Shown piece after piece: positions 41,345 through 50,163 of a DNA stretch of 64,000 bases (position 1 is the stretch's first letter; each line of letters starts with the position of its first letter). Below the pieces are notes generated by a model. The model did no database searches, had not been told where the DNA came from, and saw only the letters and a list, made by a program, of their open reading frames with translations. Made by a program: the position numbers and the translations under genes. The stretch comes from HK-STAS-PATE-42 sp964461505. GTDB lineage: Bacteria; Patescibacteriota; Saccharimonadia; Saccharimonadales; HK-STAS-PATE-42. The stretch is from contig CAYWUW010000002.1 in assembly GCA_964461505.1 (NCBI GenBank), positions 62,001-126,000 on the forward strand. Direction: 5' to 3'.

Positions 41345-42988
41345 TTAATCTTCGAAGGTGCCTTCTTCTGGGATTGGATCGTTGTGATCGTCGGCAACAT
41401 CTGGCAAACCGAAGAATGCGATGACAGCGGCTACGGCGATGACAGCGGCTCCAACCAAAAGAGAGTACTGGTAACCACTAATCCAGGCTTCTTTAGCAGA
41501 GCGAATTAAGGCTGCGCCCTGAGTTCCGCCAATTTTTTGACCGACGGCCATGGCTCCAGCTAGAGATTGCTCGGCGGCTTCTTTAGCGGCGGTTGGCAAA
41601 CCAGAAAATACGCCAGAGATTTTGGTTCCGTATTGTGAGGCTAGCAAGCTACCGAGAACGGCGATTCCGAGAGCTCCACCAAGTTCACGAGTTGTGTCAT
41701 TCATAGCAGAACCCATTCCGGCTCTATTTTTAGGAACTGAAGACATTAGCAAATCTGTGGTTGGAGACATGGCGATGCTCATTCCGAAGGCTAGAACAAT
41801 CATTCCGAACACTAAGCTTAAGTAAGATGAATCTACTCCAATTGTAGAAAGCATTAATGTTCCCACGGCAACGATGAGCATTCCGGCAGAAACAACTCTT
41901 CTTTTACCTAACTTTTCTACTAGAACGGAAGAAAGTGGAGCTCCAACCATCATCGTAAATGCAATTGGTAGGGTTCTAACCGCTGAATTCAGTGGAGAAT
42001 ATCCGTAGATTAATTGGAAGAGGATGCTGATGCTGAAGAACATTCCCATCAAAGCGAAGAAGACGAGAGTTAAGCTTAGTGAGCTGATTCCAAAAGCTGG
42101 GCGCTTAAAGAGGCGCACGTCGAGCATTGGGCTTTTTGTGCGAAGTTCCCAAAAAACAAAGCAGATCATAGAGATTAAGCCTAGAGCTCCGATGCCCAGG
42201 GTTGTGCCGGCAAGCCAACCGTGAGTTGGGGCTTCGATAATTGCGTAAACAATTGAAACTAGACCAACAATTGAAAGTATGGCTCCGATTGGATCGATGC
42301 TGCTGTGTTCTGGATCTGAAGTTCTGGGAACTAGAACTTTAACGGCGATTATGGCAATTAGGATGATTGGAAGGTTAACTAAGAAGACGGAGTGCCAAGA
42401 AAAATGTTCGAGTACGAAACCTGTAAGAAGTGGGCCGAGGGCGACACCGGCTCCGGTAACTCCGGCCCAGATTCCAACGGCTCTAGCACGTTCTTTGGTT
42501 GGGAAGACGTTGGTAATTATAGAAAGTGTGGCTGGCATAATCATTGCTCCGGCAAGACCCATAGCCGCACGAGCAGCAATTAGAGCGGTAGAAGTTTCGG
42601 CGAGAGTTCCGGAGTAAAGTGAGGCTGTTCCAAATAAGGCCAAGCCTCCAAGTAGGATTCCTTTGCGCCCGAAGCGATCTCCGAAGGCTCCAGCGGTAAA
42701 GAGGAGTCCAGCAAAAACCAGTGAATAGGCATCAACCATCCATTGTAAATCTGAGTTGGTGGCATTGAGCGCTTTACTAAGCACTGGCAAGGCCACATTA
42801 AGCGCAGTGTTTCCAACCATAACTACTAGAAGCGAAAGGCACATAACAGCTAGAATCTTCCAACGGTTGTTGTAGTGCTCTTCTGGAATTCCTAAAATTA
42901 ATTTGGTTTTTTTATGATTTTTAGAACTCGCCCCGCTCGCTTGTTGATCTTTTTTAAAGCGGCCGGATAGATTAGATAAAATGCTCAT
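41345..42988 (-). CDS. MFS multidrug exporter, DHA2 (EmrB/QacA) type, 14 spans
   Basis: The 547-residue protein has the DHA2 layout of 14 membrane helices. Signatures seen are NTALNVALPVLSKAL (helix 1), the loop GDRFGRKGILLGG (motif A, about 106-118) and AGVTGAGVALGPLLTGFVLEHFSWHSVFLVNLP (motif C region, about 175-207). It should export drugs or toxic compounds by proton antiport. The HxlR-type regulator at 43117 is divergent from it and is the obvious candidate regulator. The stop codon is inside TAAGCTTA. Confidence 0.92.
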   Translation of the reverse strand: MSILSNLSGRFKKDQQASGASSKNHKKTKLILGIPEEHYNNRWKILAVMCLSLLVVMVGNTALNVALPVLSKALNATNSDLQWMVDAYSLVFAGLLFTAGAFGDRFGRKGILLGGLALFGTASLYSGTLAETSTALIAARAAMGLAGAMIMPATLSIITNVFPTKERARAVGIWAGVTGAGVALGPLLTGFVLEHFSWHSVFLVNLPIILIAIIAVKVLVPRTSDPEHSSIDPIGAILSIVGLVSIVYAIIEAPTHGWLAGTTLGIGALGLISMICFVFWELRTKSPMLDVRLFKRPAFGISSLSLTLVFFALMGMFFSISILFQLIYGYSPLNSAVRTLPIAFTMMVGAPLSSVLVEKLGKRRVVSAGMLIVAVGTLMLSTIGVDSSYLSLVFGMIVLAFGMSIAMSPTTDLLMSSVPKNRAGMGSAMNDTTRELGGALGIAVLGSLLASQYGTKISGVFSGLPTAAKEAAEQSLAGAMAVGQKIGGTQGAALIRSAKEAWISGYQYSLLVGAAVIAVAAVIAFFGLPDVADDHNDPIPEEGTFED

Positions 42989-43116
42989 TATTTTTTGTTT
43001 ACCCTAAACTTAATTTTATATTGATGATTTTTAATTTAAAATAGAACTAATAATGTATAATAATCTATGTTACTATACTTTGTAAAGCATGGTTTTGGTT
43101 TGGAGTTAAGCTTAAG

Positions 43117-43494
43117 ATGGTTAAGAAGATTAAAGACAGATATGCAAGGGCAGGCGGCTCTAAAGAAAATGACGAGAGCAGCTTGATTTTTCAAGAGGTA
43201 AAACGGGCTTTAGAGATTTTTGGTGATCGTTGGTCGGTGCTGATTTTGATGACTCTTTTGGCAAGTTCTGGTGAGCCGCTACGCTTTGGTGATATGCAAT
43301 CAAGAGTTGATGGGATTAACCCGAGAACTTTGACTAAGCGGCTTAAGATGCTGGAAGGTTTTGGGTTGATCAGCAAAAAAGAGTTTGATGAATTTCCGCC
43401 ACGCACAGAATATGAAGTTACGGAAAAAACGCTAGCTCTAAAAAAAGTTATTGAAGAACTTAAAAAGTGGGCAAAGAAGAACTGCGAAGATTAA
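43117..43494 (+). CDS. HxlR family transcriptional regulator
   Basis: The 125-residue protein is a winged-helix DNA-binding protein of the HxlR/MarR-like group. It has ALEIFGDRWSVLILMTLL (about 29-46), then LRFGDMQSRVDGINPRTLTKRLKMLEGFGLISKKEF (recognition helix about 67-80) and FPPRTEYEVTEKTLALKKVIEELKKWAKK. The usual early HxlR Cys is missing. It lies opposite the MFS exporter with 128 bp between, a standard exporter/regulator arrangement. The gap has several -10-like boxes (TATAAT about 43056-43061). Confidence 0.9.
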   Translation: MVKKIKDRYARAGGSKENDESSLIFQEVKRALEIFGDRWSVLILMTLLASSGEPLRFGDMQSRVDGINPRTLTKRLKMLEGFGLISKKEFDEFPPRTEYEVTEKTLALKKVIEELKKWAKKNCED

Positions 43495-43760
43495 GAACTT
43501 AACCCGCACTGGAGTATAGATTTTGGAGCTGCGAACTTTTTTTAGGTGTAGATTTTACGGAGATTATTGGCTAGAGAGTTAACAAAGCTAGTGATTAAGC
43601 TTAGGTGGCGTTGGGGGTGTTTTTGGTTCTTTTTTATAGAAAATTCACTGCGCTGATAAGCATTAAGCTTATACTACGGCATAAAATAGGACACATAGAA
43701 AAAGAGATTGAAGGCGTAGGGTTCAAGCCATTACTGTTGTTAAGGTGGTAGAGCGTAGTG

Positions 43761-45605
43761 CTAGAAACTAGATCTGTTTCTAACTAGCAGTATTGTAGAG
43801 ACTAAAAGTAATGATGCGGCCAATAATGCATAGGCAGTGGTATTAGAACCGGTACTTGCTAGGTTAGTATTGGTGTTAGTGCTTTGGTTAGAGTTTGTGG
43901 GTGGGTTTGTGGGTGGGTTGGTAACAGAAGCTAGTACTATAGGGCTGAATTCAGATGTAGAACCGAAGCCTGAGTTAGTAGTGTTGTCTATGGCTGTGGT
44001 TGTTGCGGAGATGGATTTGTTTGAGAGGTTGAGTCCTGATGGGAGGGTTAGGTTGGCTAGTTGGTTAGTACCGTTAGATACTGTAGTGTAACCTAAGAAG
44101 GTTTGACCTTCTCCGTAGCCAGAAGGATCTGCTTGATCGTTAGCAAAGAATTCTATACGGTATTGGTTTGTAGGGCTATCTGCAGCATCAAGGTTAAAGT
44201 TAATGGTAGCGTTAGTGCCATCTTGGGTTACAGAGTTTAGGATAGGGAAGTTGATGTAGTTGTTGGGGCCGGTGTCGGAGTCGGTGGGGTCGTTAGGGGT
44301 GGGGCCGGAGGAGGTAAGAGTTGCTGTCATCATGTCGGCGCTTACTAAGTCTATACCTAGCCCAGACTCAGAAAGTACGTAACTGCTATTGGTGTCGTTA
44401 TTGAATATCTTGTTTCCGAGGATAGATATTGAGTTTGGATCGCCAACATGCGTCGGGCCAAAGTATATCGAGACTAATGATATACCCGTTCCTTTGTTAT
44501 GAGCAATGAGGTTACCTTCTCCGGCGTTCGTCCCTCCAACAAGCGTGTTGATGAATGGTCCATTGATAGGAGGAAAACCTATCCCGCCCAACTGATGGCT
44601 AGATGGTATCGGGTCACCCTTCCAGTCGGGGCCAATGATATTTCCTTGTATTACTAAATCTTCTGTATTATCTGGGAAAAGACCAAAGGCTCCGTTGCCA
44701 GAGATGACGTTGACCGCACCAGGCTCTGAACCTCCTACAATAATACCGTCAGTATTGTCCAGCGAGAGACCACCGGGCCCATTAACATAGCTATTGGGGA
44801 TAGGCGTTAATCCGTCGGCACCGAGGCCAACATAATTACCTTTCACAACCCAATCCGATGAACCGGTATTGCTGTTTATACCAGCTTCGCCGTTTCCAGA
44901 GACTATGTTGCGTTGACCAGGGTTCACACCACCTACTGTATCGTGCTGCATGGTGGTTCCCGCTCTTCCTATGCCATTGCCGGTATTACCCTTGTCTAAA
45001 AGCCCTGTCGGGTCTGTTCCGATGTAGCTACCCTCGATGGATGAATTGCTGGCAGAAAAGCTGACGCCTGTTCCTGAAAAACTGTTAACGACTAGACCGA
45101 GTAACCTAGAATTGTCACTGACTAGATTCAGCCCGCTCGCTCCACTCCCCGCTCCACTTCCGTCCAACTCAATAAGGAGCGTTCCGTTGAGTGGTTGCGG
45201 GGCTGGGGCAGTGTTTGCTTGGGCTCCGGGTTGAGAGTAGCCATTGATGGTGACTTGTTCTGTAATATTAGGTAAGGCGGATTGTGGAGCTATGGTGTAG
45301 CCGTTTTGAGAGTTATTGGTGAAGTCTGGAGTGCCGGTGATGTTGAAGAGGATGGTGGAGTTATCTGGGTTAGCGTTAGCTTCTTGGATGGCAGCACGAA
45401 GGGTGCAGTGTCCGGCTCCATCATCACAGATAGTATCACCAATGTTAGCGTCTGGAGTGTCTAGAGTAGAATCTACGGTTATACCGTTAGAGAAGTTATT
45501 GTCTAGAGCGGAGATGGAATCTTTGTGAAGGAGAGAAAAGCCAGTTGTGGTGGCTATAAGGAGGAGGGAAGAGACAGCGAGTATCTTGAGCTTAGGGTGC
45601 TTCAT
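43761..45605 (-). CDS. CSLREA / beta-helix surface protein with LASTG signal, paralogue
   Basis: The 614-residue exported protein is a close relative of the one at 10326. It has the same signal/CSLREA module (GITVDSTLDTPDANIGD, CTLRAAIQEANAN) and the same EINGYSQPG module. Its beta-helix (about 170-430) is different and shorter. The distal domain and linker up to LASTGSNTTA are identical, with a new membrane anchor (YALLAASLLLVSTILLVRNRSSF). The gene itself contains no TAAGCTTA. Constant ends around a changed middle suggest exchange of the binding part. Confidence 0.85.
   Translation of the reverse strand: MKHPKLKILAVSSLLLIATTTGFSLLHKDSISALDNNFSNGITVDSTLDTPDANIGDTICDDGAGHCTLRAAIQEANANPDNSTILFNITGTPDFTNNSQNGYTIAPQSALPNITEQVTINGYSQPGAQANTAPAPQPLNGTLLIELDGSGAGSGASGLNLVSDNSRLLGLVVNSFSGTGVSFSASNSSIEGSYIGTDPTGLLDKGNTGNGIGRAGTTMQHDTVGGVNPGQRNIVSGNGEAGINSNTGSSDWVVKGNYVGLGADGLTPIPNSYVNGPGGLSLDNTDGIIVGGSEPGAVNVISGNGAFGLFPDNTEDLVIQGNIIGPDWKGDPIPSSHQLGGIGFPPINGPFINTLVGGTNAGEGNLIAHNKGTGISLVSIYFGPTHVGDPNSISILGNKIFNNDTNSSYVLSESGLGIDLVSADMMTATLTSSGPTPNDPTDSDTGPNNYINFPILNSVTQDGTNATINFNLDAADSPTNQYRIEFFANDQADPSGYGEGQTFLGYTTVSNGTNQLANLTLPSGLNLSNKSISATTTAIDNTTNSGFGSTSEFSPIVLASVTNPPTNPPTNSNQSTNTNTNLASTGSNTTAYALLAASLLLVSTILLVRNRSSF
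43832..44240 (-). repeat. 409-bp direct repeat, copy B
   Basis: Identical to 10412-10820 as far as can be read, on the same strand and 33.4 kb away. The high identity of only this segment points to recent duplication or gene conversion. Confidence 0.95.
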
Positions 45606-45644
45606 AGTATTATGCTTATGATTGTAGCAGATGATAACAGAGAT

Positions 45645-45676
45645 AATAAATACCCCAGTCGACTAGGGTATTTATT
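45645..45676 (-). terminator. Hairpin after the tRNA 3'-end remnant
   Basis: An 11-bp perfect stem AATAAATACCC / GGGTATTTATT with a 10-nt loop. On the minus strand it directly follows the tRNA 3'-end remnant. It may also end the surface-protein upstream region. Confidence 0.6.
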
Positions 45677-45695
45677 TTGGTTGCAGAGGCAGGAC
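45674..45695 (-). repeat. Truncated duplicate of the initiator tRNA 3' end
   Basis: The 22 nt here match the 3' end of the tRNA at 45819-45840 (including CCA) with one change (GCA for GCG). The rest of the tRNA is absent. The intervening DNA (45696-45785) has a CGCTTACGCTCGTCGCTC repeat-like stretch and a remnant resembling a T-arm (GATTCAAATCC on the minus strand). Confidence 0.7.
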
Positions 45696-45785
45696 AGCGC
45701 TTCCCTCGCTTACGCTCGTCGCTCCTTCGTTCGCTAAGCTCACATCCGCCGAACCTTTGGATTTGAATCTAGACTCCATAATAAA

Positions 45786-45821
45786 AATAGATCAGCCACC
45801 CAGAAGGGTGACTAATCTATT
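45786..45821 (-). terminator. Terminator of the initiator tRNA
   Basis: A 16-bp stem (AATAGATCAGCCACCC with GGGTGACTAATCTATT, two G-U pairs, loop AGAA) begins right after the CCA end. On the minus strand it is followed by TTTTTATTA, a standard intrinsic terminator. Confidence 0.85.
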
Positions 45822-45822
45822 T

Positions 45823-45897
45823 TGGTTGCGGAGGCAGGACTCGAACCTGCGACCTCGTGGTTATGAGCCACGCGAGCTGCCACTGCTCTACTCCGCG
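45823..45897 (-). tRNA. Initiator tRNA-Met (CAU)
   Basis: A complete 75-nt cloverleaf with encoded CCA. The acceptor stem is CGCGGAG / CTCCGCA, so position 1-72 is the C-A mismatch typical of bacterial initiators. The anticodon loop is CTCATAA, and the T-arm is GCAGG-TTCGAGT-CCTGC. The anticodon stem CGTGG/CCACG has only two of the three G-C pairs usually found next to the loop (third is U-A). The next gene on the minus strand, ZIP, lies 43 nt upstream. Confidence 0.93.
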
Positions 45898-45939
45898 CTA
45901 AAAGTATCTTTTAAGTTTAGCAGAAAAAAGGAGTTTTTT

Positions 45940-46788
45940 CTAGTGGCGCTTATATTCAGAGCTTGGCTCAACTTTTTTGGTGTCTAATTTAGAATGTAGC
46001 ACGGTGGAAAAAGTGCCTACAGAAAGAGTTCCAATAATTAGAAGCAAGACGCTAATGTTAACATCTTTAGAAGAGCTTTTTTTGTGAATTTCAGGGATAA
46101 TATCTGAAACAGCAATATAGATAAACATTCCGGCAACTAGGCCTAGAATTGGGCCCGTATTAAGCTTAAAGTTAGAACCAAGCTGAAAAATTAGAAGGGC
46201 AGAAATAATGGCCGCGCAGGCAGAAATTAAGTTTACAATTAGAACTTTGCGCCGCGGCAGACCTTTGCTAAGCAAGAGGCTGAAATCTCCTATTTCTTGC
46301 GGAATTTCGTGAGCGGCAACAGCTAGCGAGGCAACGATTCCGGCTTGGGGTGAAACAAGAAAAGCTGCACCAATTGCTAAGCCATCAATAAAATTATGTA
46401 GGGTGTCTCCGATAATGATCATTGAGATTTTTGGGTCATGTTTGTGAGCATTATTTAAGCTTAGCTTTTTGGAGTTTGTGTTGGGGCTTGTTTTGAGACT
46501 TGTATTGGAGTTTGCGTGAGGATGATGGTGGTGAAACCAGCTTAAGAATCTTTCTAGCAGAAAAAAAGTGATGATTCCGGCGAGTGCAAAGTTTAGACCT
46601 GCGGAGCCGGCCTCTTTGAGCAAATCTAGAAATGCTGCCGCAAGAAGAGTTCCGGCTGCAAAAGGTGCGCCATAATGCGCCAGGCTTTTGGCAAGCTTTT
46701 TATTTTGGAGTAGAATTAAACCTCCAACTAAAGAAAAAACACTGCCGACTGCAGAAAAAAATAGAACTTGTGAAAATGTTGACATCAA
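45940..46788 (-). CDS. ZIP family metal transporter
   Basis: The 282-residue membrane protein has eight spans. It carries the ZIP metal-site helices: HNFIDGLAIGAAF (about 130-142) and HEIPQEIGDFSLLL (about 163-176). A His-rich loop HHHHPHANSN (about 91-100) lies between the third and fourth spans. ZIP proteins bring Zn2+, Fe2+ or Mn2+ into the cytoplasm. It is divergent from the DedA gene with a shared 64-bp promoter gap. Together with the CDF-like protein (34255) it implies control of zinc levels. Confidence 0.92.
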   Translation of the reverse strand: MMSTFSQVLFFSAVGSVFSLVGGLILLQNKKLAKSLAHYGAPFAAGTLLAAAFLDLLKEAGSAGLNFALAGIITFFLLERFLSWFHHHHPHANSNTSLKTSPNTNSKKLSLNNAHKHDPKISMIIIGDTLHNFIDGLAIGAAFLVSPQAGIVASLAVAAHEIPQEIGDFSLLLSKGLPRRKVLIVNLISACAAIISALLIFQLGSNFKLNTGPILGLVAGMFIYIAVSDIIPEIHKKSSSKDVNISVLLLIIGTLSVGTFSTVLHSKLDTKKVEPSSEYKRH

Positions 46789-46852
46789 AATGCTAAACTT
46801 AAATTTGATCTTTAATTTAAACCTTAATCTAAACTATGGAGGTTAACGAGGA

Positions 46853-47518
46853 ATGATTAAACTTAATTATATCTTATATTCTGCTTTGAATTGGCAGCTA
46901 TTTGCAGGGAGCTTTACTGAAAAGTTTGTGGAATGGGCAACGCACGTTATGAGTAGAGTTGGTGAGCCGGGGGTAGCTTTAATTATTGCTTTAGAAAACT
47001 TGTTTCCACCAATTCCAAGCGAGGCGGTTTTGCCTTTGGCCGGATTTAGCGCCAACAAAGGAGATCTTAACTTAAGTTTAGTGATTTTGTGGGCGACGGT
47101 GGGCTCTGTTGTTGGGGCAGTTATTTTGTATTATGTTGGGGCTATTTTGGGCAGAGAACGAATTAGAGCTTGGGCCGAAAAGATTCCTTTGATGAAGGTA
47201 AGCGACATTGATAAAACTGAAAAGTGGTTTTTAGAAAACGAGGCAAAAACGGTTTTTTGGGGCAGGATGTTGCCGATTTTTAGAAGCTTAATTTCGATTC
47301 CGGCCGGAATTGAGAAGATGCCAATGAAAAAGTTTATTCCTTACACTGTTTTGGGGAGTTTGGTTTGGAACTCGGCTTTAGTTGGTGCGGGATTCTTTTT
47401 GGGTGAACGCTGGGATAAGGTAGAAAAGTACATGGGCTTTTTGCAGAATTTAGTTATTGTTGCTGTAGTTGGAGCAACTTTGTGGTTTATTTATTCAAGG
47501 CTCAAGAAGGATAGATAA
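46853..47518 (+). CDS. DedA family membrane protein
   Basis: The 221-residue protein matches the DedA/SNARE-associated family: ALENLFPPIPSEAVLPLAGF (about 46-65), VGSVVGAVILYYVGAILGR (about 83-101) and FWGRMLPIFRSLISIPAGIEKMPMKKF (about 140-166), with the conserved Arg and Gly-Pro-type residues. Members move undecaprenyl phosphate or other lipids across the membrane and support wall synthesis. A GAGGA site lies just before the ATG. Confidence 0.93.
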   Translation: MIKLNYILYSALNWQLFAGSFTEKFVEWATHVMSRVGEPGVALIIALENLFPPIPSEAVLPLAGFSANKGDLNLSLVILWATVGSVVGAVILYYVGAILGRERIRAWAEKIPLMKVSDIDKTEKWFLENEAKTVFWGRMLPIFRSLISIPAGIEKMPMKKFIPYTVLGSLVWNSALVGAGFFLGERWDKVEKYMGFLQNLVIVAVVGATLWFIYSRLKKDR

Positions 47519-47579
47519 AACTAAACTTAAGCTTAAGAGTTGTGTCATTCCCACGCAGGTGGGAATCTTAGATTTAAGC

Positions 47580-48017
47580 TTAATCGTTGATTAGTTGGCG
47601 GAGTTCTTGCAAGCGTGAAAAAACGTTATCCGAACCGGAGGCTGGTTCTGGTAAATCTTTAACAATTAAGACGTTTTCACCAGGTGAAACAAGGTTAAAG
47701 TTAGTTTTAAGAGCTTTTTTTTGATATTCCTCGGATGAATAATAGCTTTTTTGGAGCTCAAGATTCTTGTTGGCTTCTTCAAGCAGCGTGGCTTTATTGG
47801 CCAGAGTATCAAGCTTAACTTGTAATTTGCGATTGTGGCGGATGGCAACTCCGGTGTTCCAAACAAAATAGATGCTAACAAAAATAACTGCAAAGTTAAT
47901 CCAATTGTTGCGAGCGGTAGCCTTTTTAAACTTAACCTTAAGTTCTTCGGGGGTTGGTTTTTTAAGCTCGTTAATGCGAGGTAGAGAATCGAGCGGGATC
48001 TTTTTAGTAAGTTTCAT
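47580..48017 (-). CDS. FtsB/DivIC-like septum protein
   Basis: The 145-residue protein has a cytosolic basic N-terminus, one membrane span (about 39-56) and a coiled coil (RHNRKLQVKLDTLANKATLLEEANKNLELQ, about 62-92). A small outer domain ending in LVSPGENVLIVKDLP follows, the pattern of FtsB/DivIC septum formation initiators (YYSSEEYQKKALKTNFNLV). It should take part in the divisome with FtsL and FtsQ. No other division genes are nearby. Stop in TAAGCTTA. Confidence 0.82.
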   Translation of the reverse strand: MKLTKKIPLDSLPRINELKKPTPEELKVKFKKATARNNWINFAVIFVSIYFVWNTGVAIRHNRKLQVKLDTLANKATLLEEANKNLELQKSYYSSEEYQKKALKTNFNLVSPGENVLIVKDLPEPASGSDNVFSRLQELRQLIND

Positions 48018-48091
48018 TTTAAACTTAAGCTTTGGAGTTATTTTTTGTTTTTGATTTGGAGCTCGTAATTTAGAGTTTGGAATCTATTCGA

Positions 48092-48175
48092 GATTTGATC
48101 CGAGATTTAATCCGAGACTTAATTTTAGAACTTGACTCGGAATTTAATCCGGAACCTGATTCTAGAACTTAAGCT
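48092..48175. repeat. Imperfect 12-nt tandem repeat
   Basis: About seven units related to GAGATTTAATCC (for example GAGATTTGATCC, GAGACTTAATTT, GGAATTTAATCC, GGAACCTGATTC, TAGAACTTAAGC) in the gap before the ABC transporter promoter. No gene is visible in 48018-48230. Confidence 0.65.
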
Positions 48176-48191
48176 TAATTGTAGCACTATC

Positions 48192-48222
48192 TTGACTAAA
48201 AATTAAAAGAATCTGCTAAACT
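48192..48222 (+). promoter_or_regulatory. Promoter of the ABC-2 transporter operon
   Basis: TTGACT (48192-48197), a 19-nt spacer and TAAACT (48217-48222). The ATG at 48231 is 8 nt past the -10 box and has no Shine-Dalgarno, so the transcript should be leaderless. Confidence 0.65.
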
Positions 48223-48230
48223 TAAAGATT

Positions 48231-48992
48231 ATGAAGAAGAATGTAATTGTAGAGGTTCGGAACTTAACCAAAATTTACGATAAGCGCAAGGCTGTAAACG
48301 GAATTAGCTTTGAAGTTAAGCGTGGAGAGATTTTTGGGATTTTAGGGCCAAACGGAGCTGGCAAAACAACAACTTTAGAAATGCTAGAGGCTTTGAGGCC
48401 GATTGATGACGGCGAGGCGATTCTAGATGGAATCAACATTGCTAAAGATCCTTTTAAAATTAAGGCTTTAATTGGCGTGCAGCCGCAAACTCCAGCTTTT
48501 GCCGAAAAACTTAAGCTTAGCGAAATTATTGAAATGTTTGGCGCGGCATACGGAGAAAAGGTTAATGCAATGGAATTTTTAAAAGATGTTGATTTAGAGT
48601 CTAAGGCAAGTTCTTATTCTGAAAATCTTTCTGGAGGCCAGAGGCAGCGGTTAAGCATTGCGGCAGCTTTGGTGCACGGGCCGAAAGTCTTTTTTTTGGA
48701 TGAGCCAACAACCGGTTTAGATCCGCAAGCTAGAAGAAACTTATGGGAACTGATTGAAAAAGTTAGAGATAAGGGCGTAACGGTAATTATGACAACTCAT
48801 TATATGGATGAAGCGGAGCTTTTGTGCGATAGAATTGCGGTAATGGATGGCGGAGAAATTGTGGCTCTGGATAGCCCAAAGAACTTAATTAAAGATCTTT
48901 TAAAAAGAGGTTTCAAGAAGCAGCAGGTTGTAGAACAAGCAAATCTAGAAGATGTTTTTATAGATTTAACAGGAAAGGATTTAAGAGATTAA
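48231..48992 (+). CDS. ABC-2 type exporter, ATP-binding protein
   Basis: The 253-residue ATPase has Walker A GPNGAGKTT (about 38-46), the Q-loop in IGVQPQTPAF, the signature LSGGQRQRLS (about 133), Walker B VFFLDEPTTGLDP (about 152-164) and the switch His (TTHYMDEAELLCDR). It belongs to the multidrug/antibiotic (DrrA/NatA-like) group. It pairs with the permease 46 nt downstream. TAAGCTTA supplies its stop codon. Confidence 0.94.
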   Translation: MKKNVIVEVRNLTKIYDKRKAVNGISFEVKRGEIFGILGPNGAGKTTTLEMLEALRPIDDGEAILDGINIAKDPFKIKALIGVQPQTPAFAEKLKLSEIIEMFGAAYGEKVNAMEFLKDVDLESKASSYSENLSGGQRQRLSIAAALVHGPKVFFLDEPTTGLDPQARRNLWELIEKVRDKGVTVIMTTHYMDEAELLCDRIAVMDGGEIVALDSPKNLIKDLLKRGFKKQQVVEQANLEDVFIDLTGKDLRD

Positions 48993-49038
48993 GCTTAAAG
49001 TTGAGCTTAACTAAACTTAAGTTATAGAGGAGATGTTT

Positions 49039-50151
49039 ATGATTAAAAAAAGCCTATACACAATTAGAACCTTTGCTAAGTTAGAGGCTAAAAGAACTTT
49101 TAGAGATAAAGTTGCGCTGTTTTTTACCTTTGTTTTTCCGTTAATCTTTTTGTTTGTTTTTGGTGGAATTTTTGGCGGCAATAATTCGGTTAATTTTAAA
49201 GTGGCGGTTTTGGATCAATCTAATGGAAAAGTTTCTGGTGAGATTATTTCTAAACTTAAGAGTGAAGATATTTTGAAGGTGGATGATAAAGTTACTAATT
49301 TGGATCAAGCGAAAGAAAAGATGAGTAGAAGTGAGCTAGATGCAACAATTCAGATTCCAGAAAACTTTGGGCAAGTTGCAGTGGGAGAAAGTGTGCCAAG
49401 CGGAAGGATGGAAATTCTTTATAACCAGAATAATGAACAGGCGGCGCAGACTTTGAGTTCTGTTTTAAATGGAGCGCTTAGCGGAATTAATAAAAGTTTA
49501 GTAAGCACAACTACTCCGTTTACGGTGGAGTTGCAATCTACGGCACAAAAGAGTCAGCGAAGGTTTGATTATACTTTTGCTGGTTTAGTTGGCTTTTCTA
49601 TCTTAGGTTTAGGAATTTTTGGGCCGACCAGCGCTTTCCCGCAAATGAAGCAAAAAGGAGTTTTAAAAAGGCTACACACAACCACTTTGAAAGCTTGGGA
49701 ATATTTTGTTGCTAATGCTCTTTCTTATTCTATGGTTGGGATAGTTTCGGTAGCCAGTTTGTTTGTGGCGGCAAGAATCTTTTTTCATTTGAATATGAAT
49801 GGAGATTACTTAAGCTTAATAATTTTGATAATTATGGGCACGATAACTTTGTTTGGAATTGGTTTGGCAATTGGAGGTTGGGCTAAGAACGAGAACCAGG
49901 CCGCGCCGCTGGCTCAAATTGTGACTTTTCCGATGATGTTTTTAAGTGGAACTTTTTTTCCGCGCTTTGCGATGCCAGAATTTTTGCAGAAGATTTCGGG
50001 CTTTTTGCCGCTAACTCCAATTGTAGATGGAACTAGGCTGATTGTGACGGAAGGTAGAACTATATTAGAAATTGGCCCGCAGGTTGGTTTGCTAGCTGTT
50101 TGGATGGTTATAATTTACGCGATTGCCTTTAGAACTTTTAGGTGGGAATAG
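49039..50151 (+). CDS. ABC-2 type exporter, permease
   Basis: The 370-residue membrane protein has one N-terminal span (about 25-45) and a large outer domain (about 50-170; VAVLDQSNGKVSGEII). Five C-terminal spans follow (FAGLVGFSILGLGIFGPTSAFP; MFLSGTFFPRFAMPEFLQKISGFLPLTPIVDG is the ABC-2 signature). I prefer the second ATG (49039) since GAGGAG lies 6 nt before it. With the ATPase it forms an exporter for drugs, lipids or polymers; substrate unknown. Confidence 0.9.
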   Translation: MIKKSLYTIRTFAKLEAKRTFRDKVALFFTFVFPLIFLFVFGGIFGGNNSVNFKVAVLDQSNGKVSGEIISKLKSEDILKVDDKVTNLDQAKEKMSRSELDATIQIPENFGQVAVGESVPSGRMEILYNQNNEQAAQTLSSVLNGALSGINKSLVSTTTPFTVELQSTAQKSQRRFDYTFAGLVGFSILGLGIFGPTSAFPQMKQKGVLKRLHTTTLKAWEYFVANALSYSMVGIVSVASLFVAARIFFHLNMNGDYLSLIILIIMGTITLFGIGLAIGGWAKNENQAAPLAQIVTFPMMFLSGTFFPRFAMPEFLQKISGFLPLTPIVDGTRLIVTEGRTILEIGPQVGLLAVWMVIIYAIAFRTFRWE

Positions 50152-50163
50152 ATTTAAGGTTTT

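Noticed and set aside
45676..45785. Complete second tRNA or tmRNA next to the initiator tRNA
   Set aside because: Only the last ~20 nt and a weak T-arm-like piece match; no acceptor 5' half or anticodon arm can be folded, and there is no tmRNA tag frame.
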